Positions 33,132-40,497 of a DNA stretch of 64,000 nucleotides are shown piece after piece. Under the pieces are notes generated by a model that was given only the letters and a program-made list of their open reading frames with translations, was not told where the DNA came from and searched no databases. How positions within the stretch are numbered: the first letter of the stretch is position 1; each line of letters starts with the position of its first letter. The position numbers and the translations under genes were made by a program. Location: contig NZ_BMTW01000011.1 in NCBI RefSeq assembly GCF_014649875.1, forward strand, positions 124,001 through 188,000, written 5' to 3'. The DNA is from Streptomyces rubiginosohelvolus (GTDB lineage Bacteria > Actinomycetota > Actinomycetes > Streptomycetales > Streptomycetaceae).

Positions 33132-34144
33132 CGGGTCGCCTCCTCGGCGGAACGGGGCAGGCGGCCTGTCGCCCGCAGGATGTCGATGACGCCCCGGTCG
33201 CGTTCGGCGACCAGGTCCGCGATGCTCCGGCCGTCCGCGGCCTCGTCGCAGCCGGCCACCACCGCCTCGTACAGGGCCCGGTCGAGCTCGGGTGCTTCGA
33301 GCCGGGTCCAGGGCGACTTCAGCGACGGGCCGAAGTGGTCGAGCATGTGGGCCATCCCGCCCTCCCCGCCCGCGAGCGCGAAGGTGAGCATCGGCCCCAT
33401 CACGGCCCAGCGGAGCCCGGGCCCCTCGGTGATCGACGCGTCGATCTCCGCCACCGTCGCCTCACCGTTGGCGACCATGTGCAGTGCCTCGCGCCACAGG
33501 GCCTCCTGGAGCCGGTTGGCTATGAAGCCGGGCACCTCGCGGTCCATGGTGATCACGGACTTGCCCGCGACCTCGTAGAAGCGCGAGGCCCACTCCACCG
33601 CCGCGGGGTCGGTCCGTTCACCGCCGACGACCTCGACCAGGGGGATCAGGTAGGGCGGGTTGAAGGGGTGCCCGACGACGAGCCGCCCGGGGTCGGCGGC
33701 CTCGGTCTGCATGTCCGTCATCGGGTAGCCGGAGGTCGACGAGGCGATCACCGTACCCGCCGGTGCGGCGGCGTCCAGGCGGGCCAGCAGATCGCGCTTG
33801 AGGTCCAGCTTCTCGGGGGCGCTCTCCTGGACGAACTGTGCCTCCGTCAGGGCCTCTTCGAGCGTCGCGGTGACGGTCAGGCGGTCCTGCGAGGCCCCGT
33901 CGGCCAGGCCGAGCTGTTCGAGCGCGGGCCAGGCCGCGGCGATGAGCCGACGCAGCCGGACTGCCGCGTCGGGGGCCGGGTCCCAGGCGGTGACGTCGTA
34001 ACCGCGGGCGAGGAAGTGGGCGGCCCAGCCGCCGCCGATCACCCCGGCCCCGACGCACGCCACACGGCGTACGTCCTCCGGGGCACAGGGGGCGGGGGAA
34101 CCGGGGGGCGGGGTGGGGGAGGGGATGACGGTCACGGGCGACAC
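33128..34144 (-). CDS. cdhA: L-carnitine dehydrogenase (3-hydroxyacyl-CoA dehydrogenase fold)
   Basis: NAD-dependent enzyme of 338 residues, oxidising L-carnitine to 3-dehydrocarnitine. The Rossmann loop is GAGVIGGGWAAHF (about 33-45), the nucleotide Asp is in WDPAPDA, and the catalytic region includes SSTSGYPMTDMQ and VGHPFNPPYLIPLVE. EVPGFIANRLQEALWREALH is typical of carnitine dehydrogenases rather than of hydroxybutyryl-CoA enzymes. Some homologues are fused to the thioesterase; here the two are separate but overlap by four bases. It lies 54 bases after the BKACE gene. Confidence 0.85.
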   Translation of the reverse strand: MSPVTVIPSPTPPPGSPAPCAPEDVRRVACVGAGVIGGGWAAHFLARGYDVTAWDPAPDAAVRLRRLIAAAWPALEQLGLADGASQDRLTVTATLEEALTEAQFVQESAPEKLDLKRDLLARLDAAAPAGTVIASSTSGYPMTDMQTEAADPGRLVVGHPFNPPYLIPLVEVVGGERTDPAAVEWASRFYEVAGKSVITMDREVPGFIANRLQEALWREALHMVANGEATVAEIDASITEGPGLRWAVMGPMLTFALAGGEGGMAHMLDHFGPSLKSPWTRLEAPELDRALYEAVVAGCDEAADGRSIADLVAERDRGVIDILRATGRLPRSAEEATR

Positions 34145-34198
34145 TCCGGAAAAGACGGTGAGGGGTGAGGGGGGAGGGGAGTCGGTAGAACGGGGGAA

Positions 34199-35092
34199 TC
34201 AGGCGCGCGGGCGCAGGCCGAGCTTCTCGCGGGCCTCGTCGGGCGTGGCGACCCGGGAGCCCAGGGACTCGGTGATCCGCACGGCGCGCTCGACCAGCTG
34301 CCCGTTGGTGGCCTTGACGCCCTTGCCCAGATAGAGGTTGTCCTCCAGACCGACCCGGACGTGTCCGCCGAGCAGGATCGACTGGGCGACCCAGGGCATC
34401 TGCATCCGGCCGAGCGCGAAGCTCGCCCACTGCGCGCCCCGGGGAAGCATGTTGACCATCGACTGGAGGACCCCCGGGTCGGCGGGCGCGCCCCACGGGA
34501 TGCCCATGCAGAGCTGGAAGACCGTGGGATCGTCGAGCAGCCCTTCGGCGAGGAGCTGCTTGGCGAACCACAGCTGCCCGGTGTCGAAGATCTCCAACTC
34601 GGGCCTGACACCGAGTTCCTGGATGCGCTTCGCACCGGTGCGCAGCATGTCGGGGGTGGAGACGTAGAGGTTGCTGCCGTCGCCGAAGTTGAGCGAACCG
34701 CAGTCGAGGGTGCAGATGTCCGGCAGCAGCTCCTCCACGTGCGGCAGCCGGTCGAGCCCGCTGACCAGGTCGGTGCCCGGGAGCTGACGGAGCGGGGCCT
34801 CCGGGTCGATGACCAGGTCCCCGCCCATGCCGGCGGTCAGGTTGATGACGACGTCGGTGCCGGTCTCCCGGATCCGCTCGACGACCTCCCGGTAGAGCCG
34901 GGGATCGCGGGAGGGGGCGCCGGTCTCCGGCTCGCGGACGTGGATGTGGACCACGGCCGCGCCGGCCCCGGCGGCCTCGACGGCGGAGGCGGCGATCTGC
35001 TCGGGCGTCACCGGGACATGGGGGCTGCGGCCGACGGTGTCGCCGGCTCCGGTGAGGGCGCAGGTGATGATGACGTCTTGGTTCACGGGCAT
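34199..35092 (-). CDS. cdhC: BKACE-family 3-dehydrocarnitine cleavage enzyme
   Basis: Zinc-dependent beta-keto acid cleavage enzyme (DUF849) of 297 residues. The zinc-binding HxH is in AAVVHIHVREPETG (about 47-60), the glycine-rich NLTAGMGGD segment and the late GGHVRVGLEDNLYL motif are diagnostic. With acetyl-CoA it splits 3-dehydrocarnitine into acetoacetate and betainyl-CoA. It is the first enzyme gene of the operon, so the order is C-A-B, as I recall for cdhCAB of Pseudomonas aeruginosa. Substrate choice in this family varies, and the neighbours decide it here. Confidence 0.84.
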   Translation of the reverse strand: MPVNQDVIITCALTGAGDTVGRSPHVPVTPEQIAASAVEAAGAGAAVVHIHVREPETGAPSRDPRLYREVVERIRETGTDVVINLTAGMGGDLVIDPEAPLRQLPGTDLVSGLDRLPHVEELLPDICTLDCGSLNFGDGSNLYVSTPDMLRTGAKRIQELGVRPELEIFDTGQLWFAKQLLAEGLLDDPTVFQLCMGIPWGAPADPGVLQSMVNMLPRGAQWASFALGRMQMPWVAQSILLGGHVRVGLEDNLYLGKGVKATNGQLVERAVRITESLGSRVATPDEAREKLGLRPRA

Positions 35093-35146
35093 GCGGAAAC
35101 ATCTCCTCCGGGGAGTTGTGGGGGACCTTCTCGTCGTTGTGTGGGG

Positions 35147-36085
35147 TCAGTCGGCCGTGGGAGCTGTCAGGCAGGCGTCCACATGGGCGGTCAGCGCGTC
35201 GTGCATGGCCTGCGCACCGGTGCCGGGGACTCCGTCGTCCCGGCCGCCCGGTTCGGTGGCCAGGACCTGGGAGGCCAGTCCGTCGATGAGTGCGGTGAGG
35301 GTGAGGGCCGCGCCGTTCGCGTCGACCGGGCGGAACACGCCCTGCTCGACGCCGCGCCGGATCACGTCGGCGACCGTTCCCTGCCACTGGCGGTAGTACT
35401 CCCCATGAAGCCGCCCGACCGTGGTGGACCGGGCGGCCTCGGCCCACAGGTCGAGCCAGACGCACCACTGCCGCCGTTGCTGCTCGGTGCGGGGCGTCTG
35501 GAGTTCGATCAGCAGGCGCAGTTCGTCCCCGGCGTGCCGCGTCCCTGCCGTGGCGTCGGCGCGGCGACGGGTGTCCTCGTCCATGCACCAGCGGACCGCG
35601 GCTTCGAGCAGTTCGTCACGGCCGGGGAAGTGGTAGTGGATCGCCGCCGTGCTGGTGCGGCAGGCCGCGGCGATGTCCGCGACCCGGACGGCATGGAAGC
35701 CGCGCTCGGCGATGAGCCGGACGGTTTCGCGCACGATCTGCAGGGGTCTGCCGCCCTCCGGCGAGGGCACCGGCGGGCGAGGGGCCGACGGAGAACGTAC
35801 GGGCGACGCCGTCACGGCCGCACCGGCCGCCGTACGGCCCGCCGCGTCCGGGTCCGTGTCGGCGCCGGCTGCCGCACCGGCCGTCGAGCCGAGCAGCCAG
35901 CCGACGTCGACGGCGCCGATGTCCGCGATCCGGGCCAGTTCGGCGGCGGTGAACCGGCGGGTGTTGTTCAGGGAACGGGACAGCTTCGACGGATCGATGA
36001 CGATCCGCCGCGCGAACTCGCGCGCGCTCACACCCGCCGCGTCGATCACCTGCCGGACCCGTGCGGCCACCTCGTCCTGCTGCAT
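35147..36085 (-). CDS. regulator fusing an XRE-type HTH to a TetR-type HTH
   Basis: A 312-residue regulator with two DNA-binding domains. Residues about 5-65 resemble an XRE/Cro helix-turn-helix (VSAREFARRIVIDPSKLSRS), followed by an Ala/Pro-rich linker (about 66-112). Residues about 115-160 form a TetR helix-turn-helix (ERGFHAVRVADIAAACRTS), and the rest is a TetR ligand-binding domain with WCVWLDLWAEAAR. It is the first gene before the carnitine operon on the same strand, 54 bases upstream, so it is the probable regulator and is perhaps co-transcribed with it. An ATG start with weak ribosome site is used. The dual-HTH form is uncommon. Confidence 0.85.
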   Translation of the reverse strand: MQQDEVAARVRQVIDAAGVSAREFARRIVIDPSKLSRSLNNTRRFTAAELARIADIGAVDVGWLLGSTAGAAAGADTDPDAAGRTAAGAAVTASPVRSPSAPRPPVPSPEGGRPLQIVRETVRLIAERGFHAVRVADIAAACRTSTAAIHYHFPGRDELLEAAVRWCMDEDTRRRADATAGTRHAGDELRLLIELQTPRTEQQRRQWCVWLDLWAEAARSTTVGRLHGEYYRQWQGTVADVIRRGVEQGVFRPVDANGAALTLTALIDGLASQVLATEPGGRDDGVPGTGAQAMHDALTAHVDACLTAPTAD

Positions 36086-36107
36086 GGTCAGCCACCGTAA
36101 CGACGTG

Positions 36108-36128
36108 ATGAGAAAACCTCAACATGAG
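36108..36128 (-). promoter_or_regulatory. candidate operator before the XRE-TetR regulator
   Basis: On the minus strand, CTCA and TGAG half-sites alternate: CTCATGTTGAG and TGAGGTTTTCTCA overlap within 21 bases, centred about 33 bases upstream of the regulator start. This is a plausible autoregulatory site of the XRE-TetR protein. It is not proved. Confidence 0.4.
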
Positions 36129-36147
36129 CGGGTGCAACACATGAAAG

Positions 36148-36203
36148 AGGAGGGGTGTTGCGGTTCTGACTGATGCATCAGTCAGAACCGCAACACCCCT
36201 CCT
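36148..36203. repeat. perfect 56-bp palindrome between the sigma factor and XRE-TetR genes
   Basis: Each 28-base half is the exact reverse complement of the other, with no spacer; the centre is ATGCAT. One arm begins AGGAGGGGTGTTGCGGTTCT. It lies 27 bases after the sigma factor stop and 62 bases upstream of the regulator start, both on the minus strand. It could be the terminator of the sigma gene, an operator for the two-headed regulator, or both. As DNA it could extrude a cruciform. Confidence 0.9.
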
Positions 36204-36230
36204 GCGCGCTGTTCGCCCCGGCGGCGGTCG

Positions 36231-37112
36231 TCACTCCTGGACGAGCATCCCGCTCCGCAGCTTGCCCAGCATCCGGCTCAGCAGCCGGGACACGTGCATC
36301 TGCGATATCCCGAGCTCAGCACCGATCTGCGCCTGGGTCATCTCCTGGCCGAAGCGCATGTCGATGATCCGGCGCTCCCGCTCGTCCAGCTCGTCCAGCA
36401 GGGGCGCGAGGGCGTGGAGGTTCTCCACGGCCTCCATGGCGGGGTCCGGATCGCCCAGCACATCGGCGAAGGTCCGCCCGGCACTCTGGCCGGGGCCGGC
36501 CTCCGACGTGTCGGTCGGCATGTCCAGGGAGCCCGCCGTATAGCCGTTGGAGGCGACGATCCCCTCCGTGACCTCGGACTCCTCGATCCCCAGGTATTCC
36601 GCCAGCTCCTTCGCCGTGGGGTCCCGGTCGAGGACGCCGGCCAGGGACTCCTTGGCCTTGGCGAGATCGACCCGCAGCTCCTGGAGGCGTCGCGGCACGT
36701 GCACGGCCCAGCTCGTGTCACGGAAGAACCGCTTGATCTCGCCGACGATGTACGGCACCGCGAACGATGTGAACTCGACCTCCCGGGAGAGGTCGAAGCG
36801 GTCGATCGCCTTGATCAGCCCGATGGTGCCGACCTGGATGATGTCCTCCATGTCGCCGCTGCCCCGGTTGCGGAAGCGGTTGGCGGCGAAGCGGACGAGG
36901 GACAGGTTCATCTCGATGAGGGTGTTGCGCGCGTACTGGTACTCGTGCGTGCCCTCCTCCAGGACCTGGAGGCGATCGAAGAAGAGACGCGAGAGCCGAC
37001 GCGCGTCCAGCGGGGCGATCTTCCCGGCATCCTCGATCCACGGAAGCTCTTCGGTGGTGCCCGTCCGCTCCGCGCCGGCGGTCTGCGCGGTCTGTGCGGT
37101 GTGCACGGTCAT
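36231..37112 (-). CDS. RNA polymerase sigma factor of the SigB/SigF/SigG family
   Basis: Group 3 sigma factor of 293 residues. Region 2 includes RNTLIEMNLSLVRFAANRFRNRG and DIIQVGTIGLIKAIDRFD (about 65-105), region 3 follows with LQELRVDLAKAKESL, and region 4 ends with the helix-turn-helix MTQAQIGAELGISQMHVSRLLSRML (abbreviated). Streptomyces has many such paralogues that direct stress and sporulation genes and are controlled by anti-sigma and anti-anti-sigma proteins. No anti-sigma gene is adjacent, although a PP2C phosphatase of the kind that acts in these circuits lies 1.5 kb away on the other strand. Which paralogue this is cannot be told. Confidence 0.92.
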   Translation of the reverse strand: MTVHTAQTAQTAGAERTGTTEELPWIEDAGKIAPLDARRLSRLFFDRLQVLEEGTHEYQYARNTLIEMNLSLVRFAANRFRNRGSGDMEDIIQVGTIGLIKAIDRFDLSREVEFTSFAVPYIVGEIKRFFRDTSWAVHVPRRLQELRVDLAKAKESLAGVLDRDPTAKELAEYLGIEESEVTEGIVASNGYTAGSLDMPTDTSEAGPGQSAGRTFADVLGDPDPAMEAVENLHALAPLLDELDERERRIIDMRFGQEMTQAQIGAELGISQMHVSRLLSRMLGKLRSGMLVQE

Positions 37113-37346
37113 GTCGCTTCACGCTCCCTGGTTCCTGGTTCGTAAGCCCTGAGGCCTGTTCGCCTTCCCGGCGGTGCGGCTCTCATGCGTCGCGGAGGGA
37201 GTTGATCTGGCCACACGGATCGAGTTGGCCGGAAACACGCCTGGTTCGGTCCTGAGGAACCGTCACGCCCGGCTGCCCGAGGGGCGCGAGTGACAGGCGC
37301 GCGTTGCGGACCGCGCGTGGGGGGCGTGAGCGTGGAGGTGCGAAGA

Positions 37347-37383
37347 ACCGCCCCACCGGTACGGGGGAGCCCGGTGGGGCGGT
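37347..37383. other. isolated hairpin in the 553-bp interval upstream of the sigma gene
   Basis: A perfect 13-bp stem (37347-37359 with 37371-37383) around an 11-base loop stands in the 553-bp interval (37113-37665) between the divergent sigma factor and GNAT genes. It does not follow any gene end. It could be the terminator of a small RNA, part of a long leader of the sigma gene, or a remnant. No protein gene with convincing codon use was seen in the interval; it should hold both promoters. Confidence 0.5.
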
Positions 37384-37665
37384 CGCCACCAGAGTGCCAC
37401 AGGCGGAGGGCCGTTGGGACCGCACCGGCACGTATTGGCCGAGGGATGAGTTGATTTCGCCGCTCGTCCGCGTGCGGGCACAGGCCGCGACGCCTCCTCA
37501 CACCTCCCGCACGCCTCCCGATGATTGCGGCGCCATGAACAGATGTGCCTCGCGGAATACCCGCCGTATCCACTGGCCTTTCCTCCGGCGGGGCGCGCTG
37601 CTCCGCACGCCGGAGGCCCGCCGCCGAGGAAACCGCACGTTGTACGGAACGAGACCGAGGAGACC

Positions 37666-38409
37666 ATGACCCAGAACGACACCCGGCCCCGGACCGATGC
37701 CCTTCCCCGGCTCCACCCGCTGGACAACCCCGCCCGGTCCTCCCTCACCGGTCCGCACGCCCACTTCGCCGAGAGCCGTGGGCGGGTTCTGCGCTATCCC
37801 GTCGACGTCTCCCCGTGGATCGCGCTCCCCGACGTCCCGGACGCCCGGGACTGGGCCGATCTCGCGGCGCTCGCCGGGCCGGGCGGCCCCGTCGCCCTGG
37901 CCGCGCTCCAGGCGCCGCCACCGCCGGACTGGGAGATCGTCTTCCGGGGCGCCGGCGTCCAGCTGGTCGACGCGGCGGTGGACGCCGCGTCCGACCCGGA
38001 GGCGGTCCCGCTCGGCCCGCTGGACGTGCCGGAGATGCTGGACCTGGTGGCGCGCACCCGCCCTGGCCCCTTCCTGCCGCGCACGGTCGAGCTGGGCACG
38101 TATCTGGGCATCCGGCGGGGCGGCGTCCTGGTGGCGATGGCGGGGGAGAGGCTGCACCCGCCCGGCTGGACCGAGATCAGCGGCGTCTGCACGGACGAGT
38201 CCGTACGGGGGCAGGGGCTGGCGAGCCGGCTCGTCCTGGCGGTCGCACACGGGATCCGGGAGCGCGGCGAGACGCCGTTCCTGCATGCGTCCGCCTCCAA
38301 CACCGGCGCCATCCGGCTCTACGAGTCCCTCGGCTTCCGGCTCCGCCGGCGTACGGAATTCCTCTCCGCCCTCGTCCCCGCCGCCTTCCCCTCGGCCCAC
38401 GGGACCTGA
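37666..38409 (+). CDS. GNAT-family N-acetyltransferase (FR47-like)
   Basis: A 247-residue acetyl-CoA-dependent transferase. The GNAT fold sits in the C-terminal half: SGVCTDESVRGQGLASRLVLAVAHGI is the acetyl-CoA pyrophosphate loop (about 170-195), and HASASNTGAIRLYESLGF is the following helix with the catalytic Tyr region (about 205-222). The N-terminal half is less conserved and may define the acceptor. The ATG at 37666 has CCGAGGAGA upstream; an in-frame ATG at 37525 would extend it into non-coding-like sequence. It is alone, followed by a strong hairpin. The acceptor is unknown. Confidence 0.86.
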   Translation: MTQNDTRPRTDALPRLHPLDNPARSSLTGPHAHFAESRGRVLRYPVDVSPWIALPDVPDARDWADLAALAGPGGPVALAALQAPPPPDWEIVFRGAGVQLVDAAVDAASDPEAVPLGPLDVPEMLDLVARTRPGPFLPRTVELGTYLGIRRGGVLVAMAGERLHPPGWTEISGVCTDESVRGQGLASRLVLAVAHGIRERGETPFLHASASNTGAIRLYESLGFRLRRRTEFLSALVPAAFPSAHGT

Positions 38410-38416
38410 GGCACCC

Positions 38417-38444
38417 CCGGCCCGGGACGGAGGTCCCGGGCCGG
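38417..38444 (+). terminator. hairpin terminator after the GNAT gene
   Basis: A perfect 12-bp stem (38417-38428 with 38433-38444) with a GGAG loop begins seven bases after the stop codon. There is no T-run. Confidence 0.75.
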
Positions 38445-38576
38445 AAGTCCCGAACGGGACCTTCGGCACCCCCTCGGGGTCCTATGGCCTCCTGTGCGCG
38501 GGCCCGCCTCCCGCTCAACTGGAAGGGACCGGCCGAAACTGCGGACGGCGCCGAGGCACCACCGGGAGGACAGGCC

Positions 38577-39767
38577 GTGCCCATGAGGTTGCTGGACATG
38601 GCACAGAAGCCACAGAAGCCGAAGAGGCGGAGCGATGTACGGCACCGGGACGGTGCCGCGCAGAGCCCGGACGCGAGCATCACGGTGGTGTCCCAGGGCC
38701 GCATCGGCAACTGGGCGCTGCTCGGCGGGCTGACCCTGCTGACCCTGCTGGTCGTCTTCCTCGACGCCAGCACGGGCAACGACCTGCGGGTCGTGCCCCT
38801 GCTGGTGGTCGTCCCGGCACTGGCCTCCGTCTACTGCAGCCTCCGCCAGACCATCTGGGTCGCGGTGTGGATCACCACGGTCGTCGTCGGCTTCCGGGCC
38901 GGCGCGGACGGCACCTTCTGGGACTTCGTCTTCGGCATCGGCTTCGCCGTACTGGCCTGCGCCCTCGGGGTCGCCGCCTGCGCGGCGCGTATCCGGCACG
39001 CCACCGAGATGGCGCGGCTGCGGTCCGCCGCCGTCACCCTGCAGCGCCAGATCCTGCGGCCGCTGCCCGTCGTGACCGACCACGTCTTCGCGTACGGGCT
39101 CTACGAGCCGATCGAGGAGGACCGCTTCGTCGGCGGAGACATCTACGAGGTCGTCGAGTCGCCGTACGGGACCCGGGTGATCATCGGGGATGTCCAGGGC
39201 AAGGGGCTCGCGGCCATCGGCGCCGGATTCGCGGCCATCGCCGCGTTCCGTGAGGCGGCCATCCGTGAACCCACGCTGACCGGAGTGGTCCAGGCGCTGG
39301 AGGACGCGGTCGTCCGGCACAACGAGTTCTCCGCCCAGACCGGCGAGGCCGAACGCTTCGTGACCGCGCTCGTGCTCGGGTTCGACGAGGGCGGCCGGGT
39401 GGAGGCCGTGAACTGCGGCCATCTGGCGCCGCGTCTGCTGCACGACGGCCGGACCTCGGCCGTCACGCTCCACCGGACCTCCGTCCCCCTCGGCCTCGCC
39501 GCACTCAGCCGGGAGGCCCGTTCGGCCGAGTCCTTCGACTTCCCGCGGGGCGCGACGCTGCTCGTCGTCACCGACGGGGTGACCGAGGCCCGTGACGCCA
39601 CCGGCGCCTTCTACCCGCTGGACGAGCGCGTCGTGGCCTGGGCCGGGCACGGTCCGCGCGAGCTGCTCGACGCGCTCCACGGCGACCTGGAGGAGTTCTC
39701 CGGCGGTATCCGGCGCGACGACGTCGCCGCGCTGGCGCTGCGCCGCGCTCCCGCAGCCACCCCCTGA
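38577..39767 (+). CDS. membrane-bound PP2C-family (SpoIIE-type) protein phosphatase
   Basis: A 396-residue phosphatase. About four hydrophobic segments (roughly 45-140) anchor it; a short helix leads to a SpoIIE-type PP2C domain (about 165-390). Metal-binding Asp residues appear in VGGDIYEVV, GDVQGKG and TDGVTEARDA, and a late RDDVAALAL closes the domain. Such enzymes dephosphorylate anti-anti-sigma proteins and so activate SigB-family sigma factors; one lies nearby. There is no GAF, PAS or kinase domain. I prefer the GTG at 38577, six bases after GGAGGA, to the ATG at 38583. Confidence 0.87.
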   Translation: MPMRLLDMAQKPQKPKRRSDVRHRDGAAQSPDASITVVSQGRIGNWALLGGLTLLTLLVVFLDASTGNDLRVVPLLVVVPALASVYCSLRQTIWVAVWITTVVVGFRAGADGTFWDFVFGIGFAVLACALGVAACAARIRHATEMARLRSAAVTLQRQILRPLPVVTDHVFAYGLYEPIEEDRFVGGDIYEVVESPYGTRVIIGDVQGKGLAAIGAGFAAIAAFREAAIREPTLTGVVQALEDAVVRHNEFSAQTGEAERFVTALVLGFDEGGRVEAVNCGHLAPRLLHDGRTSAVTLHRTSVPLGLAALSREARSAESFDFPRGATLLVVTDGVTEARDATGAFYPLDERVVAWAGHGPRELLDALHGDLEEFSGGIRRDDVAALALRRAPAATP

Positions 39768-39779
39768 CACGTCCCCCTG

Positions 39780-39813
39780 ATGTCCCCACGAGACGAATGT
39801 CGCGTGGGGACAT
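39780..39813. promoter_or_regulatory. inverted-repeat operator upstream of the TetR gene
   Basis: ATGTCCCCACG (39780-39790) is exactly repeated in reverse complement at 39803-39813, with a further GAC/GTC match inside the 12-base spacer. A third TCCCC copy lies just upstream (39772-39776). It lies 21 bases before the TetR start codon, so autorepression is likely. TACGGT at 39823-39828 may be the -10 box, again with a leaderless start. Confidence 0.65.
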
Positions 39814-39834
39814 TTTCAGGTGTACGGTGCATGT

Positions 39835-40497
39835 ATGACTCCGGAACGGAAGATCCCGGAACGGCGCAGCCGTAAGGCGCGCCGCACCCGCGACACCCTG
39901 GCGCAATCCGCGTTCGAGCTCGTGCTCGACCGGGGGCTGCGGAACGTGACGGTCGAGGAGATCGCGGAAGCCGCGGACGTCGACCGCCGTACGTTCAGCC
40001 GGTACTTCCCGAGCAAGGAGGCCGCCGCCCTCGACTCCCTGCGGGGCGACGGCGACCGCATCAACGCGGCCCTGCGCGCCCGCCCGGCCCCGGAACCCCC
40101 GCTCCTCGCCTACCGGCGGGCCGTCCTCGACTGGCTCGCCGACCCCGGGGCGGAGGCCTGGCACCGCCGCCCCCGGATCTTCGAGCTGCTGGTGGTCGCC
40201 GAGGAGGAACCGACGCTCTACGCCGTCTTCCACCACATCCGGGTGGACGCCCAGGAGGACTCGATCGCCATCGTCGCGGACCGGCTCGGCGTCGATCCCC
40301 GGCAGGACATCCGGCCCGCCGTGACCGTCGCCGCCGGAGCGGGCGCGCTCCTCGCGGCTCAGGCCGCCTGGGTGCGCGGGGGCCGTCCGGACGCCCTGCC
40401 CGAACGGGTCGCCGAGGCCTTCGACGCACTGGCGGAAACAGCCCGAGAAGCAGCAGAAGTAACAGAAGAAGCAGCGGAAACAGAGGCAACCTCATGA
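39835..40497 (+). CDS. TetR-family transcriptional regulator
   Basis: A 220-residue regulator. The N-terminal TetR helix-turn-helix (about 15-62) reads RGLRNVTVEEIAEAADVDRRTFSRYFPSK in abbreviated form, followed by an all-helical ligand domain and an Ala/Glu-rich C-terminal tail. The ATG lies seven bases after a TACGGT box, with no ribosome site. An inverted repeat upstream is its probable operator. Its stop overlaps the start of the SDR gene (ATGA), so it controls its own operon of two alcohol-type dehydrogenases. The ligand is probably an alcohol, ketone or related metabolite. Confidence 0.88.
   Translation: MTPERKIPERRSRKARRTRDTLAQSAFELVLDRGLRNVTVEEIAEAADVDRRTFSRYFPSKEAAALDSLRGDGDRINAALRARPAPEPPLLAYRRAVLDWLADPGAEAWHRRPRIFELLVVAEEEPTLYAVFHHIRVDAQEDSIAIVADRLGVDPRQDIRPAVTVAAGAGALLAAQAAWVRGGRPDALPERVAEAFDALAETAREAAEVTEEAAETEATS

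Noticed and set aside
33128..34144. 3-hydroxybutyryl-CoA dehydrogenase
   Set aside because: The fold is shared, but the neighbours (BKACE and thioesterase) and the carnitine-dehydrogenase-like motifs favour carnitine oxidation.
37304..37669. A protein gene in the long interval upstream of the GNAT gene
   Set aside because: Codon use is poor, the product is Arg-rich without any fold, and the frame covers the GNAT ribosome site.
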